Origin: Erodium maritimum | Taxonomy: Eukaryota > Streptophyta > Magnoliopsida > Geraniales > Geraniaceae | Direction: 5' to 3' | Assembly: GCA_963921825.1 (NCBI GenBank) | Contig: OY997590.1 | Location: 35,543,039 to 35,607,038 of the forward strand | Length of the DNA: 64,000 bases | In this document: piece by piece, positions 46,908 through 57,600 of the stretch | Position numbering within the stretch: the first letter of the stretch is position 1 | Layout: every line of letters starts with the position of its first letter | Translations under genes and position numbers: made by a program | The notes under the pieces: generated by a model | The model's database searches: none | Seen by the model: only the letters and a program-made list of their open reading frames with translations | What the model was told of the DNA's origin: nothing

Positions 46908-47139
46908 GCAACTAAGGCAACTCTGATACGTTTGTAATTCGTGTTAAGACTATTTCATTTTCTATTGTATTTAAATTAATTTATTGATGCAATTACGGTC
47001 TTAACCCTCTTCGAGTTTATTAACTACATATATCTTTTCATAGTTTCCCCTTTAATAAAATGAGAACATTTTGTTGAATCTCCCCCAAAGATATAATCTC
47101 TATTTTTATAAGGAAACCAATACTATAACGAAACTTATC

Positions 47140-48588
47140 TTCTTTTTTTATCAGAGGGAAATAATTGCATAAAAAGAACCGCGAATTCCGAAAAAGGAGT
47201 CACAAACCAACAAGTCCAACAACCAGCAAAAAGAAAAAGAAAAAACACAAACCCAACACCTACAGAAAGGCCTAACCAGGCTTCCTAACAAAAGAGGCCA
47301 AACCGCCTAAACACATCAATGAAAAAACACCCCAGCATCCGCCCCGGGTGAGTGGCAACCAATGCCACAAGGAATCGTCGATGCCAACCCGCCAACAAGC
47401 TTCAGACCAGCGAAACCTCAGTACTCGACAGCACCGCCGTGACACAAGGGCTCCACCCTGAGCTACATCCAACACATCAAAGGCCAACACCTCTAAGATG
47501 GTATGAATGTACTACGGTATCCAGCTCCGTCAGACAACCTTCAACAATGTAGGGAACGAGTACCACCGGTGGCCAACACCATAACCCGGCACGAACCCTA
47601 GCACATGTACATCTGTCCTGGCCCACGCCAGTACCAACAAACCTACAGAGAAAACAACAGGAGTCCAACTGAACAAGAAATGAACCAACCTCAAACAGCC
47701 ATACCCCGATGGAGAATGGCTCCACCGATCCGTTGGTGGCCAACACCAAAAGACCAACGAAACCCAAACCCACCCAAGGCGAGAATGGACGGTGGATGCC
47801 GTGACAAACCAGTACACGGTGAGGTCAGCACACGCCGTCGATGACAGCCAACCCCGGACCACGACAACAAAGAACCTTGGAGCTCGAGGAGGTCGCCTCC
47901 GGCTGGGGTACGAGACACCCCTCCACATGCCGGCGAAGCAAACAACATCGGACCGAAGACGACGACCGGCTTGGGTTAAGGATCCCGCCTCTTACCGACA
48001 CAATACACGGCAGAGGACCGGCGCCCAGACCTCGCGAAGGAGAAGCCGTCAAGTTGATACAGGGGGTCGCCGCCGGCTGGGGTACCCACCACTCCACATG
48101 CCATCGAGGCACACGGCAGCGGGCTAAAGGCGACGACCGGTTGGCTGGTTTCCCTCCTCCATAGAAGACCGCGACAGAAACACCGTCTGTCTGAGCGCTC
48201 CTCCACATAAACAAACGTAGCAAACCTGCGAGGCCCCCGACAGCGGGTCGAAGGCGACACCGGCAGGCTAGCTTCGCTCCTACATAGAAGCCAGCAACAG
48301 AGATGAAACACTGTAGCAGCAAGGGAAGAGATGTGTATCCATGGCTACGCAGGAGATGAAGCTTCAAAGCTTCAGTTTCAGCAACACACAAGGATTAGGC
48401 GATTTCAGGAAAAGAGATAGGGATGGGATGGAAGGGAAGGAAAGGAAAAGGGGGAACGGTCCGGCGACTCCCAAGGTGGAAGACCTTGGAAGCCGGCGGC
48501 GGCGGCGGCAAGCTTAGGGTTTCTGCAAGGGTTTAGTCGCGTTACAGTAGAGAGAGAGAGAGAAAAAATCCGTAACGAATATACCATA
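47140..48588 (-). mobile_element. Non-autonomous non-LTR retroelement with 16-bp target duplication
   Basis: TATAACGAAACTTATC is present identically at 47124-47139 and 48589-48604. Next to the left copy is a T-rich run (TTCTTTTTTTATCAGAGGG), the A tail on minus. On minus the element starts with CTCTCTCTCTCTACTGTAAC and a GC-rich leader with GCCGCC repeats, then GC-rich sequence with frames up to 188 codons on both strands and no recognised domain. A perfect long duplication makes this a recent insertion. It landed in or beside the Athila/Tat-type leader. Confidence 0.8.
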
Positions 48589-48651
48589 TATAACGAAACT
48601 TATCCAACAAATATGATCATATATAACGAAACTTATCCAAAAAATATGATC
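48586..48651 (+). repeat. 33-bp tandem duplication
   Basis: ATATATAACGAAACTTATCC plus AAATATGATC occurs at 48586-48618 and again at 48619-48651 with one or two differences. It overlaps the right target copy of the neighbouring insertion, so the target duplication occurs once more than expected. Confidence 0.8.
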
Positions 48652-48777
48652 ATCAATTGAATCATAAACTAACAACAACAAAAAACAAAGAGATTCTCTG
48701 GTAGGGTTTGAAACTCTACCGTCGTACGCACCACCATGATTATGGCTGTGGAAATTGTCATACCTTATGTCATGACT

Positions 48778-48875
48778 CTTCTTCTTCTTCTTCTTCTTCT
48801 TCTTCTTCTTCTTCTTCTTCTTCTTCTTCTTCTTCTTCTTCTTCTTCTTCTTCTTCTTCTTCTTCTTCTTCTTCT
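48778..48875 (+). repeat. (CTT)n microsatellite, about 32 units
   Basis: Uninterrupted CTT repeat of about 98 bases. Long pure trinucleotide repeats are usually highly variable in length. Frames reading poly-Ser, poly-Leu or poly-Lys here are artefacts. Confidence 0.97.
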
Positions 48876-49484
48876 CTATCCACCCTCCCCTCTGCACATC
48901 CATTTTGGGTCCTGCGAGAGTTTTCTCTGTTAAGGTTCCTTTCGGACCGTCGCTAGCCACCGCACCGTGGACCCTCCCCCACTACCACCGACGCGTCTCC
49001 CAATCCTGTTCAGTTCCCCTCTACAATTCCGATGGTTGTCGTCTGGCTCACCTCGGCGTCAACCAACCTTCAAGCCGCCTGAAGCCGCCTGAAGCCGCCG
49101 ATGTCTCTATAGTCACCGCTGCCTCCCCTGAAGCACCTCTGAACTTGCTGCCCCAGGGGTTTCCGTCTCCACAACTGTCGTCCCTGATGCAACCGCCGAC
49201 GTCCCTGCTGCCGTCGCCACTTCTGATGCCGCAGCCGTCTCGGATGTCGCCGCCATCTCTAGAGTTTTCCCTGAAGACACCGCTGCCGGATCTGCAGCCG
49301 CAACCGACGCATCCTTCTCTTTAGCCTCCACCATCGCAACTGCCTCGACCCCTTTCACGATTGTGGATCTGGATAATCGAAAGGGTCTTTTTTTATTTTA
49401 TTTGAGTTTGTCTTTGTAGGATCAATGCCTATCGAATAGAGAATCGAGGATTTCTCTAGGAAGGGGAGCATCATGGACTGACCC
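48876..49484. other. GC-rich sequence between microsatellite and hAT element
   Basis: Pro/Ser-rich plus frame of 139 codons (48905-49324) and an Ala/Val/Thr-rich minus frame; both follow from GC-rich codon-like composition (CCGCC repeats). No domain, TATA box or splice pattern supports a gene. May be part of an old insertion. Confidence 0.35.
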
Positions 49485-49551
49485 TGTGAGGGCAGGGGCG
49501 GAACCAGTAATTTATTTTAGGGGTATCCACCAATAATGAATAAAAATAAAT

Positions 49552-49862
49552 GTTAATTGCTAAAAAATACCTTATGAATTGTCCATGTGTGAAAAAATAC
49601 CTTAGGTATTGTCCATGTTTCACCCTATCCTATCTTTTGACCACGGTCGTTTACTGATAAACTTTGGAATCACCTGTTAAATTTTGAAATATTCCGTTAA
49701 AATTAGGGACTATACAATATAGAAGGGCAGTTTCCGCACATTTCGATGAGAAAAACTAACAAAAAACCGTGGTCAAAAGGTGGGCTAGTTTAAAAGCATA
49801 AACAATACATAAAGTAGATTTCCGCACATGGACAATCCATAAGGTACTTTTTAGCAATTAAC
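49552..49862. repeat. Foldback MITE (about 38-bp inverted repeats)
   Basis: GTTAATTGCTAAAAAATACC...TCCATGTG at 49552-49589 is mirrored by CACATGGACAATCC...GCAATTAAC at 49825-49862 with few mismatches. It sits within the left part of the hAT element. The ends and internal order (TTAATT, then TACCTTATGAATTG) resemble the element at 58980-59262. No clear target duplication. Confidence 0.7.
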
Positions 49863-50492
49863 CTACAACGAGAGCCAGACTCCAACTAGCCTTTAGACAC
49901 ATCAGAGAGAGCCACGCGCTGTCACCACCACGAATCGAGAAGATTCAAGCCCAGATTTGTAACGATCCCAACGGGGAAGGAGGTCCCACAGCCGGATCTG
50001 GAAGAAGAACCACTGTCGAGGGCGAAGGAGACCCGGGTCAACGACTACCCACCAAACCTTCATCCCTTACCTCAATACCCACAGGCGAGCTCGCATCTAC
50101 ACCACCCAGAGCAAGAGAGGTTAGATCTGTAGAGAACTAGATCCGAAAGAATGAGGACAAGACGAAGGACGGGAAAAGAAGAGGAGGAAACGGGTAAAAG
50201 AAAGGGCAAGAAGAAAAGGCGAGGAGGAGAGGGCCAGCGGTGGTCGTAGCCACCGCCGGAAGAGGAAGCTCGGAGAAAAAACTAGAGAGAAGGGAGAGAG
50301 AAATCTCTAGAGAGAGAATGCAAGTTGTTTTCGATTCGGTCTAATTCCGGTCAAATTAGATACTATTTGTGAAAAAGCGAAGGGAGATTGGTGTTGCCGT
50401 GTTTCTTCTGTAGTTCTAAAATATGATTATAGAGACAAGTCATATTGGATCCATATTGTATCAAATGGACTGAAAATCAATATTAGATTTTA

Positions 50493-51987
50493 GGGAAAAT
50501 TTCATTTTACCACCCTGCCAAACATTTAATTTCAGTTTGATACCCTGGCATAAATTTTTATCAGTTTCATACCCTAACCAAACTTTTAATTTCACTTTCA
50601 TACCCAACCGAGTAAAATGTCCAAAATACCCCTAACTATTACTCAAAATTTCAAACTCATGCCATTGGTTCAGAATTTGAAAATAAGTGAAATAACAATA
50701 ATACCCTTCATTGTTTAGGGTGTTAAAATGAAAATTTCACTACTTTAAAAATAAAATCAGTTTTTTTTTATAAATTCAATTTTCATTTTCAAAAATTCAG
50801 ATTTTAATTTTAAAATACATAAAAATCAGTTTTTTCTTTATAAATTTAGTTTTTAATTTTAAAAATACATAAAAAAATTAGTATTTAAATTTAATTAATA
50901 TTTTATTTTATTTGTTTTTTGATTTTCTTTTTTCTATACCTTCGTCAAATTTTCAAACTCAAAAATTAGTTTTCACTCTCTTCAATGAAAATACTTTTAA
51001 TCTCTCCTCCCTCTCTCTCTTCAACCTCATCTCTCTCTCCTCCCCACCTTCATCTCTCTCTTCAACTTCATCTTCTATTGTTTATTTTCCTAGAGTTCAT
51101 TTCCCACAACAAAACAAATCAAGCTTCTGGGTTCGTCGTCCCGGCCCTGCTCCCGGCCTTCAAGTTTCTGGGTTTCTAGATCTGGACTCCCCAACTCCAA
51201 ACCTACTCTCAGTTCATCGGTGGTTCTCCTCTATGAACGGCCACCCATCTCCACCTTCCTCCGTCCATCTCTCCATCTTCAATCTCTCACAATCGAATCA
51301 AGGTTTGCATCGGTTTCAGATCTGCCGAAAATAGCACAGTATATCGTCTTTTGGGGATTTTGTGACAGGCCATGGACGAGAACTCTAGGTTTCAGATCTG
51401 CCAAAAATAGGACACAGTATATCGGTTTCCATTTGTTGCAAATTGTTGCCGATCCTTGTACGAATGAAATTTTGATTTAATGGTTCAAGTAGATTGAACA
51501 GAGTTGGAAACTAAGCTGAGGAGAGAGAGAGGATGAACGTGGGTATAATAAAATAAAGTATGAATTAAACAGAAAAAAGTAAAAAAAAACAATAATATAA
51601 AAAATAGAAAATAAAAAATATATATAAATAAAATATGATTTAAAAAAAAATGATTTTTTACAAATAAAAATGATTTTTAAAAAATAAAAAGTGAATTAGT
51701 AAAAATAAAAACTGATTTTGTTAAATTTGAAAATTTTGAAGGAAATTTTCATTTTAACACCCTAAACAATGAAGGGTATTATTGTCATTTCACTTATTTT
51801 CAAATTCTGAACCAATGGCATGAGTTTGAAAATTTGAGTAATAGTTAAGGGTATTTTGGACATTTTACCCGGTTGGGTATGAAAGTGAAATTAAAAGTTT
51901 GGTTAGGGTATGAAACTGATAAAAATTTATGCCAGGGTATCAAACTGAAATTAAATATTTACCAGGGTGGTAAAATGAAATTTTCCC
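50493..51987. mobile_element. Mutator-like element, non-autonomous, possibly a Pack-MULE
   Basis: Long inverted repeats of about 240 bases start GGGAAAATTTCATTTTACCA (left 50493 to about 50740; right about 51740-51987), and TAGATTTTA flanks both sides (50484-50492 and 51988-51996): a perfect 9-base duplication, the Mutator hallmark. Inside, very AT-rich arms surround a non-repetitive, codon-like stretch (about 50940-51480) with a plus frame of 140 codons (50912-51334) containing HFPQQNKSSFWVRRPGPAPG. That central part looks like captured host transcript-type sequence with a CT-rich leader (TCTCTCTTCAACC). No transposase. A terminal-repeat fragment of the same family lies at 305-523. Confidence 0.85.
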
Positions 51988-52381
51988 TAGATTTTATTTG
52001 TATGTTTTGAAATTATTGTTATTACATAGTAAGTTGAAAATGTGAAAACGATATATGTTAAATCCAAATAGTATCAAATGGATGGAAAACCCATGTTAGA
52101 TTTACCCGTTAAAAATATATATGTCTATAAATACATGAATAGATAGTTTGGAGTGAAGTAATGTCATTTGCATCATGTAATTGGGCTTCAGAATAAACCA
52201 TTGACAACATGCAATTGGGCCTTAGAATAAGAACCTTATTTGCATATGTTGTTATAGTCATTCAAAAGATGGTGAAAATAGGTTGGTAGCATAAGTTAAA
52301 ATGTTCTTAACCACCACACCACTTATCCATATGTTTAGGGTGTTCACCCTAATCCCCTCTGTATCCGCCCTTGTGTCAGGG

Positions 52382-53427
52382 GTCCCTAAACGATGTTATG
52401 CCTCTCACCATCATCATTGTTGAGATCCGTCAAGATTTTTGATATCTCTTTCTCCTTTTCGTATTCTGTCCCTGCCTATGAGGTGTCAAAATACCGCTTG
52501 TGATAGTTATGGTACTAAAAGGATCAGAGAACTATTGTTCATCCAATCTGTGTTTTTTATGCTCGAAAAGTCTGTTTTTCGACGCACGGTAATGCAATTG
52601 CTCTTTCGAATTAATAATATTGCAACTTTCCCTCAGAAAAAATTGAATCATAAACTTTGCAGATGTTCCGATCTCAATCCCACAAACCCATCTTTACTGG
52701 TCCTCTCTCGTTTAAGTAATGCAAAATATAATAAAAGATCGGAACATAGTTCCTACAATGTATTACAAATGTCAAACAAAACGGGAGGGTATTCCCGTAA
52801 TTCAGCGAGTCACGCAGCGTACGTGACTCGATACTGTTACGCGCCAGGCATGAACCCATCAAAGAGTCGCCGTCGACTTAACCCAAATAATCGCCGACCC
52901 CACACACTCTTCCCTCGTGACTGAACTTTTATCTACAACCAGCGTCGCATATCTTCATCTCAGTGTTTCTACAACTACTATACTTCGTTCTCACACTCTC
53001 TATGGCGCGTGACCACCACTCTACCCGCGTGCTCGGCACAACTAATCAATACGTGTCTGTTACTCAAACCGCCGAAACTTTGGAAGAAAAGGCAGAGAAT
53101 ATTTTTTGGTCGTTGCACTTGCAACAGAAGTAAAACAATCCCTGCTTCTATGTACGGGTTGCAGGTTATGCCACGTGGCCACCATCCACCGGCCATATAT
53201 TAGGAGCCGTTGATTTGTTAGACTTAACGCAAATGACCGTCTCGTCACAAGAGCAATCAACGTTCCAGATTCAGCAGCCCACGAGGGATGTGTACACGTG
53301 GACCCAGTCTGATGTGGATGACACGTCGGAGTGCATTTGTCTGATGGTTCGGTGGTGGTGGACGGCTCTGATTGGGTGTCTACTCTGCACAATCGCTCGC
53401 GGGATGACGTGAGAAATTGAACAGTGC
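52382..53427. promoter_or_regulatory. Intergenic and promoter region of the 54.65-kb gene, with G-boxes
   Basis: No gene supported. Close to the transcription start are several ACGT-core motifs: CACGTG at 53172-53177 and 53295-53300 (G-boxes), GACACGTC near 53320 and TGACGTG at 53405-53411. In plants such motifs bind bZIP and bHLH factors in light, abscisic-acid and stress responses. Regulation is inferred from motifs only. Confidence 0.5.
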
Positions 53428-53436
53428 GTATAAATG
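53428..53436 (+). promoter_or_regulatory. TATA box and leader intron of the 54.65-kb gene
   Basis: GTATAAATG at 53428-53436 is followed by a GA-repeat leader (GAGAGAGAGTGAGAGAGG). A good donor (CTG|GTAAGG at 53549/53550) and acceptor (TTTCCGCAG|AGC at 54521/54522) suggest a ~970-base intron in the 5' UTR before the ATG at 54654. Confidence 0.55.
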
Positions 53437-54653
53437 CGATGTAGAGACTAGAGAGAGAGTGAGAGAGGCAGTTTTGTGATGCATTTAAAGCGCCAATTAA
53501 CAGAGCGAAAGCTTCGGTTTTTCCGTCGTGAGGAGGCCGAGCTTTTCTGGTAAGGATTATGATGGCGAGCTCAAAATTCAATGTCTGAATCTCCGCGAAT
53601 GGGTCGATTGGGTTGTTACTTCTAACGCCACTGATTGAAGGTTGTTGCTAGATTTTTTTTTGTTTCTTTTGAATTTGTAGCTTCCTTGTCGATGCTCAGT
53701 TTGGTCATCAATGGCGGTTTTGGGATTCGTGATACCGTGGTTCTGAGAGTATAATTTCCATCTGGGTTTTGTTCTGCGGACTAGTCCATTCATTCGTCTT
53801 GAACTCGTTTCTGAATTTTGTCAATTGGAATGGTGGGCTCGTGAGGATCTGAGAAATCAGAAGAATAGAGTGAATGTGGCGTGTTTATTTAATCATAAAT
53901 TTACGTGAGTGTGGGGTAGAGTGATGATTTTGGGTTCAGTGACGAGTGGGGTTTGATGCATTTAATGGTGAATTCTTTGAGTGATCAGTGAAAAAGAGAT
54001 CTGGGTTTCACGCATGTTGCAGAGCCTTTTCTCTTTCTTCTTCCTCTTCCCAATTTCACCAATTAGGTCCACGTGAGGGTTTGTTGGGCCTTCTCAGTCT
54101 GTTTCGTATCTATTTTGTGCTTTATTTCACGAAGAACCCGATTCTCTCAACTCGAGTAACAAACAATACTTTTGCGCCTTCTTCTCCCTTCGTAGTACAT
54201 ACCATTCTCTTTTCATAGCTTGAACTTTGAACTCTCTGGGGCCAGAGGAGAGCTCTGTTATGAAATTCAGGTCTCCCACACAAAGAAAGAGACGGAGAGT
54301 GATTTCTGGAAGAAAACTAGATTTTTGTTTGATTTTCTCTTTCTTTTTGGGGGAAAACCGAAGCGCCAATTTCGAGGTTTTCACGCCTTGCTCTTCGGAT
54401 TTTCTCTCTCTGGAAATCTGTTTTGGTTCGCTTCATATTCATATTAACATTTCCATTAGTGGGTTCATTTCAGAAACTCTGGATTTTTATTATTTTTGTG
54501 ACCCGTTCTATGTTTCCGCAGAGCAGAAGAGAGAGAGAGAGACAAAGATCTGGGTTTGGGTTTTGTGGTGGATGAGTTTGGTGTGGGATCGATCGATTGT
54601 GAGCCATCGAAGCTGTTTTCAATCTGAGATGCTTGGTTGCCACTGGTGCTGTC

Positions 54654-57600
54654 ATGACAGACACAGAAATGGACAACACTCGAGACGCGAGGCGTCAAGT
54701 GAGTCGCTTCTTGCGCTCGCGACAGATTAAGCAATCGATTAGACCTAACCTTTTCTGCTCAGGTTAAATTACTCTCCACTACTTTTTTTCCCCTGGTCCA
54801 CTCTCGCATTTATTTTCTCGGGAAACAAACAAACCCCCGTTTCCATTGTCCTTATCTGTGAAATCTTATTTACTTCGCGATAAGAACTCTTCTCTACAGA
54901 TAATGCTCCCTTTTCCGTTTGTGTTGTTTACCAGTGCGTTTATCGTTTGAAGGTCTGGATGGTTTTGGAGATTTTGTAACTTCGGTTAAATTGAACAAGG
55001 ACAGAGTTCGGAAACTGAGCTCTGTTGGTAGAGCTAGCTCGAGCCACGTAGAAATGGGCTGTGAAGTATCTGACAGAGAAGATGATTTTGGTTCACAATC
55101 CCCACCTACAAGTGTTTGTACCAGTAACAAATTTAAGGTTCCCATCAAGGTTTGTAATTCTGTCATTCAACTGATGGTTTTGCATTTGAATTACAAGTAA
55201 ATAATTGTCGCTAATTCTCTTTCTCTTTCATCTTTGTAATTTCTACAGTTTTTTAATGATTGTAATGGAGTAGACCATGCCTCTGTTCCACGCAAGCTAC
55301 GCTCTGGTCAGTGTTTCATGATACTCAAATGCATCTTTTTGGTGGTGGGTTAAGGGGAACTTTCTTTTTGAGTTAGAGCTGAAGCAATCTGAATATTTTT
55401 GCTTTTTCTTTCTTTTTGTGGATGCTAGATTCTCTCTGCTGTCTGTCAATTCTATTTACTATTTTATTGTTGCCCCACTTTCATGTTTCATTGATTCTGT
55501 AAAACAAGTTGTATTGTCATTCATGTTTTTTATTTATACCTCTCTATTTTGCAAAATGAGATACTTTTAAGCCTTTTATGGACCAGGAAAGGAAATATTC
55601 TTGAACTAGAAGGAAAATTGATGCTTGTTAACCTGTGTGGAATTTGATCTTTTGCCAATTTTGTTTTTACACATGTAGCGATGAAGAAACGCAGTCGAGA
55701 ATCTGTTTCTCCACCTTCACTGGATTCAAAGAAGCTGAAGCATACAAACGATGGGGTTGAACATCGGAAAAAGGATGGTCCGAAGAAACCCAAACTGAAT
55801 GTGGTTAGTCATTCCCAGCATCCCAATTTCAGAATTCTATTATTTTAATCCTCCACCCAATTTATTTATTCCAGTTAACTATTGTATAGAAACAAGGGGG
55901 GTCACAATGGTCCCCAAGAGAGAGTGTATCTGGACCAATCACCAAAGATGAGGAAGAAGTTGTGGAAACCTTGTTTGCTTTGGCAGGAATGTTTCCTGAT
56001 GATGAAGCAACTGATAAGAGCAAATCGAGAGAATCATTGGAAGCTATACCTTTACCCTTACCTGATGCAAAGGAGAGTCTTACACCTGCATTTGAAGGTC
56101 TTCAATTTATTTGATTGCATCTACTCAGTATCCTTGCTTCTTCTTTTCTCCTCCCTTCTTGGCTTGTTAAATTTATTGTTTACCAGGTTTCATGGTGTCA
56201 AGAGAATTAAACTCAATATGCCCTTCAAGAAAAGCTGACACCACCATGGAGCATTCAATTAAGGCAGAAGAATCGTCTGAACAAACCATGAAGATGAACT
56301 CTTTGAACAATCCCAGTGTTCAAGGACCTTTTGACCTGCCAGACAGCAAACAGTATAAAATGAAAACATATAGTTCAATCCCTCCAGTGAATCGCCAAAA
56401 CTTTCCCTTTTCATCCAAGAATGAACGTAGTGATGAAAAGACATTGCACAATTCTCTCCACTTGGGCTTTCCATCTGAGCTGAACTTGGATAGGGAGTGA
56501 GTAGTTTTCAACCATCAATTGCCTTCTGAACCTTACTCTTCCTGACTCTTCACCCTCTTTATTTTTTTATTGTAGTTCGTAATGTGTTTTGATTCACTTG
56601 CAGATTCGAACAGCCAAGGAAACTAGAGACCTCACTTTCAGAGAGAAGTCCAGAGCTTGAACCAGGGCTGGTAAGCGTAGGTTTGCATTTTATTTTGAAT
56701 GATCTCTTCACTAAGCAGCTCTGACTTAAAATGGTGCTTTGTATTATTTTTAAGACCGTATCTCTCCCTAGACAAGTGGAGCAACATTCATTTAAGGAGG
56801 GCAAGAAAATTGGTAAGTTTTCTGCTTGCTTTTGATTGGTGGTTTTGTTTTCTGCCTCATGATCATTTAATTGGTTAATTATACAGTAGAAGAAGCAATC
56901 TTGGATAACATCATGTCAATATTCTAATACTGACAGTCTTTTGTTCCTTGATAGAAAAAGGGTTGGCACTGTGGCCAGGTTTGTCTTCAACAGCTTCAGG
57001 GCCTATTCTACAGTAATTATCTTATCTCTTGTTTCTTATCTTTTGAGTAATTTCTTTGTTCTTTATCTCATGCTTTTAGCTTTCTCAGGTCCTCTACTTG
57101 TAAAATCCCCGCATGGCTGGATACTCCCCCATCTGTTTCAAGTCGTCCCTCGTTTGAAGCTAGTTTTTCTAATGATAAGGTGAAAGAAATATGAAAGCTA
57201 ATGATAAAGTATCTTGTCTGTGCTTTAGCTGTTGTGTATAAATTAATCTATAGTTAAAAGTGTGCTATTTGAATGATCTGATTCACATTATGATACCATA
57301 TAGGTCACTGAACAAAGTGGTCATAAGAAGTTGTTGAAGAGGTGTGCAGCTCATGTATACATAAGTCATCTCATTCAAGCTCTACAGACACCTGATAGAG
57401 CAGACAGACCACTACAACCTGATAATTTGAAATCAAATGAAGGACAAAAGCAAGAAACTGTAGCCAGTAGTTTCAATGGGGTTAAAAATGGGTTAAGTGG
57501 AGTTGTTTCTACCACTAATATCGGTAATTGCTCACCTGAATTTGTTCCGAATGAAGTGAGAAGTGTTCTTCATCAACATGCTACTAATGTATCTGGGACT

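Larger units (their letters stand above)
49493..52373. mobile_element. hAT element, non-autonomous, with a Mutator-like element nested inside
   Basis: Ends CAGGGGCGGAACCAG (left) and, inverted, CAAGGGCGGATACAG (right), flanked by TGTGAGGG (49485-49492) and TGTCAGGG (52374-52381), an 8-base duplication with one mismatch. CA-initial short termini and 8-bp duplications define hAT. Removing the nested element and its duplication leaves about 1.4 kb. The interior has a foldback element near the left end, a GC-rich gene-like stretch (49870-50330) and short direct repeats around the nested insertion (ATCAAATGGA..TTAGATTTA). No transposase. Confidence 0.75.

Noticed and set aside
47530-48391. GC-rich frames of 132-188 codons as a possible gene
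   Set aside because: They lie within a non-LTR insertion bounded by a perfect target duplication, overlap on both strands and show no domain.
48514-48960. Poly-Lys, poly-Ser and poly-Leu frames
   Set aside because: Translations of the (CTT)n microsatellite in different frames.
52439-52924. 161-codon plus frame as a gene
   Set aside because: It starts at the edge of the hAT target site, has no domain and no splice or promoter context; the same stretch is probably promoter-distal intergenic DNA.
53060-53581. 173-codon minus frame
   Set aside because: Covers the promoter and leader of the plus-strand gene at 54.65 kb; composition artefact.
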